A stretch of DNA of 64,000 nt from Kiritimatiellia bacterium. GTDB taxonomy: Bacteria > Verrucomicrobiota > Kiritimatiellia > RFP12 > UBA1067. The stretch lies in NCBI GenBank assembly GCA_017405115.1, contig JAFRBA010000114.1, positions 30,315 to 94,314 on the forward strand, given 5' to 3'. A program made the translations under genes and the position numbers. The notes under the pieces were generated by a model, which was given only the letters and a program-made list of their open reading frames with translations, made no database searches and was not told the origin of the DNA. Positions 1 to 8,200 of this stretch are shown here, piece by piece. Numbering within the stretch: position 1 is the stretch's first letter; each line of letters opens with the position of its first letter.

Positions 1-47
1 CAGGAACGAACGTCTGTCAAAATTTCCTTCCGTATTCGGCATCTCGA

Positions 48-1961
48 TCACCTATAGGTCAGGACAAAGCCCGGGTTAGCCGAGGTCACCCACCCGCTGG
101 CATCGATAGACATAATACGCCGCCTGCCATTGTAACGAAAAGCCTTGAGCTGCGTCTCGGTAAGACCAGCACCGAGAAAGCGCAGATGGCCAGGGGCCAG
201 CTCCTTGGTTTCACCGACCACATTCAGCTTCGCATCAACGTCCCATCCGACGGCGGAGGAGTCGCTGAAGGTCAAGCACCCATTCCCCACGGCGATCGTG
301 GAGTCAGCCGCCAGCGTCAGCGTCCCCAGGCGGTTCGTGAATGCCCCGACGTCGAGCGTGCCCCCCGCCAGAGTCAAGGCGTTGGTGCGCGAAAAGGCGT
401 CGTTGCAGCCGAGTGCCACGGTTCCTTCCTCAACTTTGAAGGTGCCTATCGTCGATTGAGTCGTCGACCAATGCCCCGTTCCCTCAATGGAGAGCGTCGC
501 CTGTCCGCGCTTCACCCACTTCGGGAAGATGGAACCCGAGCCATAATGTCCTAGTCCTCCTAGAAGGCGCAGGTCTGCGGCGGTATCGAAGAGGTATTCA
601 ACGTCACCGTTCGTCGTATTGCCGCTAGCCCGGATGACCGGCTCGATCACGCAGACGCCGGCGCCAAAGGTGATGAGCTCGCACTTTGAGGCGGCCGTGT
701 AACCGGCTGCATAGTAGTCGGAGCCGGACACACTGCCGCCATTCCCCACGACGAGGTGATTGAGGTATTCATACGCACGAAGCGACAGCTCTCCGCCGTC
801 GACGACCACCTTGGCCTCATCGCCTACTGTCCAGCCTACGCCAAGCGTCATCTTGCAGCCAGAGTGGATGGTCGCCTGCGTATTCTTCGGCAGCACTTTA
901 TTATTGTAGGTATATGAACCAGTCGTAAAGGTAGCATCGTTGGTGAGTATCAAATCCGCATTGTCAGGCATAAACTGATACATGACCTTCGCCGCCACGC
1001 CGTCCAGGACTATCTGCCCCTTCAGCGTGTTGCGCGTGGTCAGATTTTCACCGACCGTGACCGTAGGCCGTGTGCCGGTGCCGGGACCCTTGAACGTCAG
1101 CTTCTCCACCACCCCGGTGATAAGGTTGGGGACGGCGGCGTTGGCGCCGAAGGCCAAGGTCACATTGTCCGCATAGAGGCCAAGCGTACCAGAGGGAAGG
1201 CTTTCTCCATTCACCGTCAGCTCGCCCCCGATCTTGAAGTCTGTGATACCGACGGTAGTGGAGCCGAATGACGAAGGATTGAGGATCGCGGATGTTTGCA
1301 CTACATCCTCCCCCTCCCATTTGTCGACAACATCCTCCATGCTTTGCCCGAGACGGCCGTGGGCAATAATATCCCACTTCACCCACATGAGTTCGCAAAA
1401 TGTGTTGCCGTCCTCGTAGGTGAACTTGACCTTGACCGCATAATTCCTGCCTTTGTCTGCCCTCTGCGCCTGCAGTTCCACCGTCGCCTCCGCGTCTGCC
1501 ACGGTTTCAGTATAGGCAACAAGATGGGTGACGGGGATTTTCTCGGTGACTGACCCGGTCAGCCAATAGCCGCAGATATTGGCCTGCACCTTCTGCACTG
1601 CACTGAATGGCAACCCGCTCCACAACAACGTGCGCGAGTTCTTCTGGGGATAGACGCCGGAAGCGCTTGCCGCCCGGTTGATTACAGTCATTCCGTCCGT
1701 ACCCGCGAGCGGCGTCAGCAACACCGCGTTCACGCCGCGCCCGGAGACGACAGAGGGGGAGGCGAGCGTGAGCGTGGAGCCGCCTGTAACCGACGCGGAG
1801 GCGTTGAAGCGCACCTCCGTGGCCGTGGCCGGGGCCGAGAGGGTGTAGTCGCCGGGACTGTCGATCACGATCCTGCCGTCCTCCAACGGCACCTCGGCGG
1901 CGACAGCCGACGCGACCGCCGCGATCGTCATCAAGTTGACCATCCTCGTCTTTCGTTTCAT
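48..1961 (-). CDS. Secreted autotransporter-type beta-strand adhesin
   Basis: Predicted exported surface protein of 637 residues. I place the start at the ATG at 1961, not at the longer open frame to 2048: it gives a clean signal peptide (MKRKTRMVNLMTIAAVASA, cleavage after AVAA) and has an AAAGGA ribosome binding site about 8 nt upstream. The body is rich in Gly, Thr, Val and Asn, with repeated short beta motifs. The last 150 residues carry the pattern LTLAGGTLDVG...LGTLTL, typical of autotransporter-associated beta-strand (PATR-like) repeats in Verrucomicrobiota and Planctomycetes. The chain ends in a conserved-looking QLKAFRYNGRRR...GWVT tail. It lies 49 bp downstream of the GH109-like gene on the same strand, so they are probably co-transcribed. 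Function beyond a surface or substrate-contact role is not readable. Confidence 0.75.
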   Translation of the reverse strand: MKRKTRMVNLMTIAAVASAVAAEVPLEDGRIVIDSPGDYTLSAPATATEVRFNASASVTGGSTLTLASPSVVSGRGVNAVLLTPLAGTDGMTVINRAASASGVYPQKNSRTLLWSGLPFSAVQKVQANICGYWLTGSVTEKIPVTHLVAYTETVADAEATVELQAQRADKGRNYAVKVKFTYEDGNTFCELMWVKWDIIAHGRLGQSMEDVVDKWEGEDVVQTSAILNPSSFGSTTVGITDFKIGGELTVNGESLPSGTLGLYADNVTLAFGANAAVPNLITGVVEKLTFKGPGTGTRPTVTVGENLTTRNTLKGQIVLDGVAAKVMYQFMPDNADLILTNDATFTTGSYTYNNKVLPKNTQATIHSGCKMTLGVGWTVGDEAKVVVDGGELSLRAYEYLNHLVVGNGGSVSGSDYYAAGYTAASKCELITFGAGVCVIEPVIRASGNTTNGDVEYLFDTAADLRLLGGLGHYGSGSIFPKWVKRGQATLSIEGTGHWSTTQSTIGTFKVEEGTVALGCNDAFSRTNALTLAGGTLDVGAFTNRLGTLTLAADSTIAVGNGCLTFSDSSAVGWDVDAKLNVVGETKELAPGHLRFLGAGLTETQLKAFRYNGRRRIMSIDASGWVTSANPGFVLTYR

Positions 1962-2010
1962 CTTGCGTGTCCTTTCTTTAGCATGATTTATGTTGCGACG
2001 CAGCAGTGCG

Positions 2011-3471
2011 CTACACGCTCTGCTGCCTGCCGGATTTCCTGACCGCATTCAGATCGAGCTTGATCTTGTCCACGTCTATCGTCATGTCACCTACGGGAGG
2101 CGTGGTTGCCCAGGCGCCGCGGGTGAAGTCGGGAATGTCAATCGACTTCGAGCGGTTGCGGGTGGACTCCTCGGAAAGCTGCACAATCGCACTCCAGGAT
2201 GCGAGATCGTAGACGTCCATGTCCACGGGCAGCCCCTGCTGCAGGCAGTACACCCACCTCAAGTCCATCAGGTAGTCCATCCCCCCATGTCCGCCCGAGG
2301 CGCGGGCGATGTCGCCGGCCGCCTTCCACAGCGGATGCTGCCATTCCCGCCGAAACTCCTCCAGTTCCTTGGCGGAATACCAGTCCTTGGCCTCGGCGCC
2401 GAGCTGCTTCTCGAAGGCGACGCGCAGCGGATAGGTGCCCACCACCCCGCCGGTGCCCACCAGCTTGTTCATGCGGCTGTACGGATGGGGCCCCGCCCCG
2501 TACTGCTGCAGCATGATGGTGCGGCCCTTGACGGTGCGGATGGTCGTCACATTCATGTCGTTACACTCAAGCGGAAGCTTGGCGAGAAAAGAACCCTCTC
2601 CGTACTTCTGGCGAGCAAACTCCTGGTAGCCACGCGACGCCGAGCCTGTGGAGACAAGATAGTCGAAACGGTCTCCTCTGTTTATGTTCATCGCGAGCGC
2701 GATCGGCCCCAGCCCATGGGTTGGATAGGGCATGCCCGTGCGGTGCCGCTTCTCATTGAGACGCCAAGGGATATCGTTCGGGCCGGTGCCGTACACGATC
2801 CAACGACCGTCGTGGATATACCCACCTTCTCCATGGATGAGCACGCCGAGCTTGCCCCTCCGCGCCAAGTTCATCACCAGCATCTCGTCGTCGCCGTAGC
2901 AACAGTTCTCCAGCATGATGCAGTGGCGGCGAGTCGACTCGCTTGTCTCCACCATCTCCCAGCCCTCGTCGACGGTGCGACATCCCGGCACCTCCACGCA
3001 GGCGTGGAGTCCGCATTTCATCGCGTAGACACTCACCGGCACATGCCCCGACCAGTCAGTGTTGTTGTGGACTACGTCGCATAGCCCCGACTCGCACAGG
3101 CGTTTGTAGCCCTCTGGACCGGTGAAGACCCTCGGCATCTTGAACCCCTTGTCCTTGAGCCACTGCTGGCTCTTCAGCGCCCGCTCCTCCACCAGGTCGC
3201 ACAACGCGGTGACCTCGACACCCGGCACAGTGCACAGACGGCGGACGGCGTAGCTGCCTCGGTCGCCGACGCCCACAACGCCCACTCGCACATTCTCGAG
3301 CCTGGGTGCGATGTAGCCGCTCATCGCGCCGCCAGCGGAGATTTTGGACGCGCGTGCAACGCCGCCCATCGTCGTCGCCACAGCGACCATCGAGGCCGAA
3401 CCTTTGATGAAATCTCGCCGACTCACCGTTCGCTCGCCGAACTCACCTTGCCGAATCGCCATAGTTTCCAT
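2011..3471 (-). CDS. Tat-exported Gfo/Idh/MocA family enzyme, GH109-like (alpha-N-acetylgalactosaminidase type)
   Basis: A 486-residue NAD-dependent Gfo/Idh/MocA-fold protein. A twin-arginine signal, SRRDFIKG, sits at residues 17-24, followed by a hydrophobic stretch and an Ala-rich cleavage zone. The Rossmann motif GVGDRG is near residues 67-72. The blocks EGGYIHD, YPTHGLGP and MNINRGDRFDYLVS match the GH109 glycosidases, which use NAD+ to cleave alpha-GalNAc by a redox-elimination mechanism; this is family knowledge, and the substrate here is inferred. Length is normal for GH109. The start ATG is preceded by AAGGAAG. It is divergent from the XylR-type regulator at 3710, which may control it, and precedes the adhesin at 1961. 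Confidence 0.85.
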   Translation of the reverse strand: METMAIRQGEFGERTVSRRDFIKGSASMVAVATTMGGVARASKISAGGAMSGYIAPRLENVRVGVVGVGDRGSYAVRRLCTVPGVEVTALCDLVEERALKSQQWLKDKGFKMPRVFTGPEGYKRLCESGLCDVVHNNTDWSGHVPVSVYAMKCGLHACVEVPGCRTVDEGWEMVETSESTRRHCIMLENCCYGDDEMLVMNLARRGKLGVLIHGEGGYIHDGRWIVYGTGPNDIPWRLNEKRHRTGMPYPTHGLGPIALAMNINRGDRFDYLVSTGSASRGYQEFARQKYGEGSFLAKLPLECNDMNVTTIRTVKGRTIMLQQYGAGPHPYSRMNKLVGTGGVVGTYPLRVAFEKQLGAEAKDWYSAKELEEFRREWQHPLWKAAGDIARASGGHGGMDYLMDLRWVYCLQQGLPVDMDVYDLASWSAIVQLSEESTRNRSKSIDIPDFTRGAWATTPPVGDMTIDVDKIKLDLNAVRKSGRQQSV

Positions 3472-3496
3472 TTCCGCTTCCTTCCTTGTTGCGCAT

Positions 3497-3557
3497 TAGT
3501 CCGAAGTTCCACGGGGTTGCAGCGCTCCGTGCAGCAACCCCGTGGAACTTCGGACTA
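3497..3557. repeat. Perfect 24-bp inverted repeat in divergent intergenic region
   Basis: Two perfectly complementary 24-nt arms (3497-3520 and 3534-3557) flank a 13-nt loop. Each arm starts or ends with TAGTCCGAAG or its complement. The element lies 26 bp upstream of the GH109-like start and 140 bp upstream of the regulator's -10 box. No T-tract follows on either strand, so it is not a standard terminator. It could be an operator, a hairpin in the GH109 leader, or a small palindromic mobile repeat. Confidence 0.8.
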
Positions 3558-3696
3558 GTAGGATTGTTGCCGGTTCTCTTTATCTTTCGTGCGTGTGACT
3601 GTAGTATAGCAAATGGCCGTGCATAAGAACCACGGCTTGACACGCATAATACATTGCGTTTTGCGAAAGGTGCAGCCACTCTGCGGCGCATTGTGC

Positions 3697-3702
3697 TATA
3701 CT
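3697..3702 (+). promoter_or_regulatory. -10 box (TATACT) of the XylR-type regulator, leaderless spacing
   Basis: TATACT ends 7 nt before the ATG at 3710, so transcription should begin at or next to the start codon. No Shine-Dalgarno sequence fits in that space. Other genes in the window share this arrangement. Confidence 0.6.
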
Positions 3703-3709
3703 ATGCGCA

Positions 3710-4885
3710 ATGGCAGCGAAGTCAGAGCGAAGGAACATACGGATACTCGCGCATCTCTATGCGATGCAGAAGGCGTCGCGAGAGATGTCTGGCGGCTTTC
3801 TGCACTACGCCGCGACGCATCCCGACGTTGAGGTGCAGCTCTACGGCGAGGGAACTCCGCGCCGCCGGATGGGGGAATTCCGCGCCTGGCGCCCGGACGG
3901 GCTGATCGTCGGTTCGTCGGACGACAAGACCATCCGCGCCGCCGTCAACGTAGGTTGCTCTGCGGTGCTCTTCGTGAACACCGTCGCGTCGCCCGCAGTG
4001 TCGGTTCGCCATGCATCGATCTACTGCGACAACAACGCCGTCGCCATGGCCGCCATGAGGCTTTTCACCGGCAAGAGGCTCGCGAACTTCGCGTTCGTCG
4101 GCACGAGGATGTGCGAAGAGTGGTCACGCGAAAGGTGCGACGCGTTCGAGGAGCTCTCGATGTCTGCGGGCGGAACGTTCTCGGCGTTCGTGCCGCCGGC
4201 CGGCGCAAGGACTAACATCCAGCAGGAACTTGCCTCGCTTGCGGAGTGGGTGGCATCCCTTCCGAAGCCATGCGGCCTGTTTGTCGCCAACGACGCGCGC
4301 GCCAAGGAGGTTCTGGACGCATGCCGGGTCGCGGATGTCTCCATTCCAGAACAGCTGATGGTGATAGGCGTCGACGACGAGGAGTTCATCTGCCGCCAGA
4401 CGGTGCCGACGCTTTCGTCCATCGTCCCGGACTTCGAGCGCGGCGGATATCTCGCGGCGGAGACCCTGGTGGAACTGATTCGTGGGCGGAAGCGCAGCCT
4501 TCCGCGGCGCACGTTCGGAGTGCACGGCGTAGTGGAACGCGTTTCGACGAGCGATCCGAACGACGCCGGGCGGATGATCGTCCGCGCGAAGGACTTCATC
4601 GGAACGTACGCCACCTCCGGCATATCGGTGGAGGACGTGGCCAAGGCGTCAGGGGCCTCGCTGCGGCTTCTGCAGAAGCGCTTCAAGGAGATCGCGGGGA
4701 CGACGGTCAGGGAGGCGCTCCAGGCCAGCCGGCTGGAATGCGTCTGCAAAATGCTCTCGGAGACCGCTACGCCCATAGGCAGGATCGGGGAGATGTGTGG
4801 CTTCAACGACGAGGCGCACCTGAAGCGGCTCTTCCGCTCTCGCTTCGGCGTGACAATGCGCGACTGGCGCAGGGGTCACAGGTAA
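3710..4885 (+). CDS. XylR-type transcriptional regulator (LacI-like sensor + AraC HTH)
   Basis: A 391-residue cytoplasmic DNA-binding protein. Residues 10-275 resemble the periplasmic-binding-protein-like sugar sensor of LacI regulators (PDGLIVGSSDD, GLFVANDARA, IGVDDEEFICRQTVPTLSS). Residues 289-388 form a C-terminal AraC/XylS double helix-turn-helix (ISVEDVAKASGASLRLLQKRF and IGRIGEMCGFNDEAHLKRLF). This order is that of the E. coli XylR family, which activates catabolic genes on sugar binding. It is divergent from the GH109-like gene across a 238-bp region holding a 24-bp inverted repeat, so local control is likely. The ATG at 3710 is chosen because it follows the -10 box by 7 nt and begins the sensor domain directly. 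The ligand is unknown. Confidence 0.88.
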   Translation: MAAKSERRNIRILAHLYAMQKASREMSGGFLHYAATHPDVEVQLYGEGTPRRRMGEFRAWRPDGLIVGSSDDKTIRAAVNVGCSAVLFVNTVASPAVSVRHASIYCDNNAVAMAAMRLFTGKRLANFAFVGTRMCEEWSRERCDAFEELSMSAGGTFSAFVPPAGARTNIQQELASLAEWVASLPKPCGLFVANDARAKEVLDACRVADVSIPEQLMVIGVDDEEFICRQTVPTLSSIVPDFERGGYLAAETLVELIRGRKRSLPRRTFGVHGVVERVSTSDPNDAGRMIVRAKDFIGTYATSGISVEDVAKASGASLRLLQKRFKEIAGTTVREALQASRLECVCKMLSETATPIGRIGEMCGFNDEAHLKRLFRSRFGVTMRDWRRGHR

Positions 4886-4934
4886 AGGGAGGAACGAAGC
4901 AACGATCGTCAAGGCACGCGCTTTCGCGGCGCAC

Positions 4935-4963
4935 TTGTGCAAAACCGCCAAACATTGTATAAT
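4935..4963 (+). promoter_or_regulatory. Promoter of the VapBC operon
   Basis: TTGTGC at 4935-4940 and TATAAT at 4958-4963 are separated by 17 bp. The predicted transcript starts near 4970, giving a leader of about 45 nt with a GAGGA ribosome binding site before the ATG at 5018. Confidence 0.65.
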
Positions 4964-5017
4964 GTGCAACGCTTTCCTTGAGGATGTCATGCCCGTGAAC
5001 AAAGAACGAGGACGAAA

Positions 5018-5239
5018 ATGCCATACGCGGTGTTAGAGAAAGAGATTGAGCGACTTGACGAAACGCAGCAGAACATGGTCGTTCTGTTCGTTCGTTTTCT
5101 GCTGTCTCAGAAAGCCGCCGCGCCTGCCGGGGGCGGCGGCGCAAGGCTGCGCCGTTACGACTTCTCGCGTGTGGCGGGCCGTCTGAAACTGCGAGAGGAT
5201 CCAGTGGCTTTCCAGAGGCGCATCCGCGATGAATGGTAA
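5018..5239 (+). CDS. VapB-like antitoxin (DUF2281-type)
   Basis: A 73-residue protein. Its N-terminal half (MPYAVLEKEIERLDETQQNM) predicts a helical segment. Its C-terminal half carries YDFSRVAGRL and ends FQRRIRDEW, resembling the short DUF2281/VapB antitoxins whose tail threads into the toxin's active site. It overlaps the PIN-domain gene by 11 nt, the usual antitoxin-first order. A clear promoter lies upstream and GAGGA precedes the start. Type II antitoxins usually bind their own promoter with the toxin; no operator was identified here. Confidence 0.75.
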   Translation: MPYAVLEKEIERLDETQQNMVVLFVRFLLSQKAAAPAGGGGARLRRYDFSRVAGRLKLREDPVAFQRRIRDEW

Positions 5240-5612
5240 GCGTTATCTCCTCGACACCAATGCCGTCATCCAGCTTCTCGTCGGCAACCCGTCCCTCCGC
5301 AAGATGGTGGAGAACTCCGATTTTCTCGCGATAAGCGTCATAAGCAAACTTGAGTTTCTGTCTTATCCCGACCTTACAGAGGACGAGAAAAGCGCCTTTT
5401 ATGAACTTCTTGAGGATTTGACCGTATTCGATCTGACGGCATCAGATGCCGCGCTGATTCAGGAGACAGTTGCCATGCGGATTGATTGTGGCTTGAAACT
5501 CCCCGATGCCGTCATCGCGGCAACCGCGCTTGTCAATGACTGCGAGGTCATCACGAACGACGCCCATCTAGCCCACCAAAGGCGAGTCCAGGCAAGGACA
5601 TACGAATTGTGA
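5229..5612 (+). CDS. VapC-type PIN-domain ribonuclease toxin
   Basis: A 127-residue PIN domain. The expected acidic metal ligands are present: Asp9 in LLDTNAVIQ, Glu42 in SKLEFLS, Asp93 in KLPDAVIAATA and Asp111 in TNDAHL. These coordinate Mg2+/Mn2+ in VapC toxins, which cleave tRNA or rRNA. It overlaps the antitoxin gene by 11 nt, so they are translationally coupled. Full length and apparently intact. The RNA target cannot be told from sequence. Confidence 0.9.
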   Translation: MNGKRYLLDTNAVIQLLVGNPSLRKMVENSDFLAISVISKLEFLSYPDLTEDEKSAFYELLEDLTVFDLTASDAALIQETVAMRIDCGLKLPDAVIAATALVNDCEVITNDAHLAHQRRVQARTYEL

Positions 5613-5776
5613 ATCATGGAAAATGCAATGAAAGGCAGCAGCTCTGGGACGTGAGTGTGTTTTTAGGATGTGTTCAGTCATGGGTCATCATGTGTTGCTG
5701 CCGTATAATCCATGTTGGCAATTAAAGTCTTTGAGCAAGGAAGCGGTCTGCCCGCTGCCGGCGCGCAGATATATGG

Positions 5777-5782
5777 TATAAT
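5777..5782 (+). promoter_or_regulatory. Extended -10 (TGG-TATAAT) before the GDPD remnant/GH127 genes
   Basis: TATAAT preceded by TGG. An AAGGAG ribosome binding site follows at about 5791 and the ATG at 5800. The rest of the 187-bp gap from 5613 holds a second TATAAT (5704-5709) and no convincing gene. Confidence 0.55.
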
Positions 5783-5799
5783 ACCTGCAAAAGGAGAAG

Positions 5800-6074
5800 A
5801 TGGTGGCCATGGTGACGAAAACGAAACTTACTGTCTGCTGCTTGTGCCTTCATGTCTTGGCGGCAGCGTGCGTCGCAGCGCAGCCAACCGTCGGCTACGA
5901 CACGCTGATCGCGCACCGCGGCGAACCAGCCAACGCACCGGAGAACACGCTGCCCGCCTACAAGATGGCGGTGGAGCGGGGGGGTGTCTTTGAGTGCGCC
6001 TCTCCCCGGACAATCCGCGCAAGCGAGCGCTGCTGGACGGTTTCAACCGAGTAAAGAACAGGAAGGCGAAATGA
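5800..6074 (+). pseudogene. Internally deleted glycerophosphodiester phosphodiesterase (GDPD) remnant
   Basis: The open frame from the ATG at 5800 has a ribosome binding site (AAGGAG), a signal peptide ending LAAACVAAQ, and the GDPD N-terminal signature LIAHRGEPANAPENTLPAY at about residues 36-54. Homology stops at AVERGGVFEC, where the frame runs into unrelated sequence and ends at 6054. In another frame, from about 6005, the codons read SPDNPRKRALLDGFNRVKN and stop at TGA 6072-6074, overlapping the ATG of the GH127 gene. That looks like the original C-terminus of the same gene. The middle, roughly 200 residues in a normal GDPD, is missing and the ends are in different frames. Either the gene collapsed by deletion or the assembly did. 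Confidence 0.7.
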
Positions 6075-8170
6075 ACAAGATGATGATGAAGCAAGCTTGT
6101 GCGATTGCACTTGCCGCGGGCGTAGCGGCGGGCGGAGCATTGGCCGATTCCATCGGCAATATCGGGAGCGTGCGGCTCAAGGGGTATCTCGGAGAGCGCC
6201 TGGACGCGATGATCGAGCGCCACGTGGCCGGAACCGACGCGGACTACGTAACGGCGCCGTTCATGGAGAAGACCGAGCGCAGGGGGTGGTGGCAGACGGA
6301 GTTCTGGGGCAAGTGGATGCACTCCGCCGTCCCGTACCTGTGGTACGCGACGGACGGCAAGTGTAAAGTTGAGAGTGTAAAGTGTAAGGTTGCGGAGGAG
6401 CTTTGTTCCAGGATAGAGCGCGGCATAGACCGCATTCTTGCCTCTCAGGAGCCGAACGGCTACATCGGCAACTACCCCGATGAGCTCCGCTGCGGAGAGG
6501 GGTGGGACGTCTGGGGCATGAAGTACACGCTGATGGGGCTCCTCCACTACTACGACTACGCCGCGCGTCTCTCGTCTGACGTCTCGCGCCAAAAGGCCGG
6601 CCGCGCCCTTGACGCGGCGAAGAGGCTCTGCGACTACGTGATCGCCGAGATCGGGCCGAACGGGAGGCGCGGCCGCGAGCTGTGGCAGACCGGCAACTGG
6701 TCGGGATACGCGAGCTCGTCGATTCTCGAGCCCGTCGTGTGGCTCTACAGGCGAGTCGCCGCGAAGGAAGGCGGGGATGCCGCGCGGAAGTACCTCGATT
6801 TCGCCGCGTACATCGTGAAGGGCATGTCCGGGCCGGAGTCGGGTCCGCGCCTGATAGACCTGGCCCTCAAGGGCGTGTCCGTCGCAGACCGCAACGGGTA
6901 CGGCAACAAGGCGGAATCGCACGGCAGATATGTGATGAAGCACAACCGCTGGAAGTCGTACGAGATGATGAGCTGCTACCAGGGACTGCTCGAGTATTGT
7001 GAGGCGATTTCCGGTAGGGCGGCATCGATGATGCCGCCGTTTGCGGCGGTTTCGTCGAAACCGCCCTACCAAGGCTCCTCGTTGTCTTGTCTCTCGTCTA
7101 GCGTCTCATGTCCAATCCCTCCCGATGACATCCTTCGCGCCGCAGTCATGACCGCAGAGGACATTGTCAGAGAGGAAATCAACCTTGCGGGCGGCTGCGC
7201 CTGTTCCGAGGCGTGGTTCCACGGCGCGAGGAAGCAGCACCTGCCGTACCTCAGGCTCCAGGAGACGTGCGTGACTACGACGTGGATGCGGTTCTGCGAG
7301 AAGCTGCTCGAGGTTACTGACGACCCGAAGTGGGCGGACCAGCTGGAGCGGACGTTCTACAACGCGTATCTTGGGGCGATGAAGGCGGACGGCTCCGAGT
7401 TCGCCGGCTACACGCCGCTCTCCGGTAGCCGCTACCACGGGCAGCATCACTGCTACATGCACACCGACTGCTGCACGGCGAACGGTCCGCGCGGATTCCT
7501 CTGCTTCCTTAAGGAGCTGTTCACGGTGCGCGGCGGGGTCGCGACGTTCAACTTCTATTCTTCGGCGCTCGTGAGCGGCGAGCTGCCCGGCGGGCGCAGG
7601 GTCGCGTTCGACATGTACTCGCTCTATCCGCGCTCCAACGCAGCGCGGATCGTGAGCCACACCGAGGGCGCGGACGAAGTGCCGCTTCGCCTGCGCATCC
7701 CGTCCTGGAGCGCGAAGACCGCGGTGAAGCTGAACGGCAAGCCGCTGCCGGGCGCGAAGCCGGGTTCGTACTTCACGATCTCCCGAGCCTGGCGCCTGGG
7801 TGACATCGTGGAGGTCGAGTTCGACATGCCGGTCGTGGTGCATGTTCTGGACCACAATGTCGCGTTCACGCGTGGTCCCGTGCTGCTCGCCCGCGACAGC
7901 AGGTTTGCCGACGGCGACTTGATGGAGCCGTTCAGGATCGGGCTCAAGGACGGGCAGGCGATGCCTGCCTTCGCGGCGGTGCGCACGCCTTCGGATGACA
8001 TGTGGATGGCGTTTTCCGCGACGCTTCCGATCGGCTCACACCACGAGAACCCAGAGGGCGCGGCGCCGTCGACCGTGTTCTTCTGCGACTATGCTTCGGC
8101 AGGGAACACATGGCGCCGCGACGACTACTACCGCACGTGGTTCCCCGTCGAATACGGCCCGAATGAGTGA
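6071..8170 (+). CDS. GH127-family glycoside hydrolase (beta-L-arabinofuranosidase type), secreted
   Basis: A 699-residue protein. The start at 6071 gives a signal peptide (MNKMMMKQACAIALAAG... ending GGALA) and overlaps the stop of the GDPD remnant. The family core is present: WQTEFWGKW near residue 78, QEPNGYIGNY near 130, NRWKSYEMMSCYQGLLEY near 297, LQETCVTTTWMRFCEKLL near 397, and CCTANGPRGF near 470. The last corresponds to the CCPPN-type motif carrying the nucleophilic Cys of GH127. Three in-frame stretches are not family-like: KCKVESVKCKV (6360-6391), RLSSDVSRQK (about 6570) and a 40-residue insert at 7014-7130 made of a REP doublet plus flanking repeat. These look like repeat insertions tolerated in loops. 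Substrate is inferred as arabinose- or related pentose-containing glycans. Confidence 0.85.
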   Translation: MNKMMMKQACAIALAAGVAAGGALADSIGNIGSVRLKGYLGERLDAMIERHVAGTDADYVTAPFMEKTERRGWWQTEFWGKWMHSAVPYLWYATDGKCKVESVKCKVAEELCSRIERGIDRILASQEPNGYIGNYPDELRCGEGWDVWGMKYTLMGLLHYYDYAARLSSDVSRQKAGRALDAAKRLCDYVIAEIGPNGRRGRELWQTGNWSGYASSSILEPVVWLYRRVAAKEGGDAARKYLDFAAYIVKGMSGPESGPRLIDLALKGVSVADRNGYGNKAESHGRYVMKHNRWKSYEMMSCYQGLLEYCEAISGRAASMMPPFAAVSSKPPYQGSSLSCLSSSVSCPIPPDDILRAAVMTAEDIVREEINLAGGCACSEAWFHGARKQHLPYLRLQETCVTTTWMRFCEKLLEVTDDPKWADQLERTFYNAYLGAMKADGSEFAGYTPLSGSRYHGQHHCYMHTDCCTANGPRGFLCFLKELFTVRGGVATFNFYSSALVSGELPGGRRVAFDMYSLYPRSNAARIVSHTEGADEVPLRLRIPSWSAKTAVKLNGKPLPGAKPGSYFTISRAWRLGDIVEVEFDMPVVVHVLDHNVAFTRGPVLLARDSRFADGDLMEPFRIGLKDGQAMPAFAAVRTPSDDMWMAFSATLPIGSHHENPEGAAPSTVFFCDYASAGNTWRRDDYYRTWFPVEYGPNE
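7014..7069. repeat. REP doublet (BIME-like) inside the GH127 coding sequence
   Basis: Two hairpins face each other. GTAG (7014-7017) plus GGCGGCATC/GATGCCGCC (7018-7038, loop GAT) is followed by GGCGGTTTC/GAAACCGCC (7045-7065, loop GTC) and CTAC (7066-7069). Each unit is GTAG plus a perfect 9-bp stem, in opposite orientation, as in bacterial REP/BIME elements. It is in-frame and encodes part of GRAASMMPPFAAVSSKPPYQ. Confidence 0.85.
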
Positions 8171-8180
8171 CCTGCAGAAT

Positions 8181-8196
8181 CGCGGACGCGTCCGCG
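8181..8196. terminator. 16-bp perfect palindrome between convergent genes
   Basis: CGCGGACGCGTCCGCG is self-complementary and sits in the 30 bp between the ends of the GH127 gene and pyrE. It could form a hairpin on either transcript. There is no T-run, so a terminator role is a guess from position. Confidence 0.35.
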
Positions 8197-8200
8197 GCGC

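Noticed and set aside
5712..5993. Small gene starting two nt after a TATAAT box
   Set aside because: Overlaps the GDPD remnant in another frame and encodes no recognisable peptide; spacing is too short even for a leaderless start.
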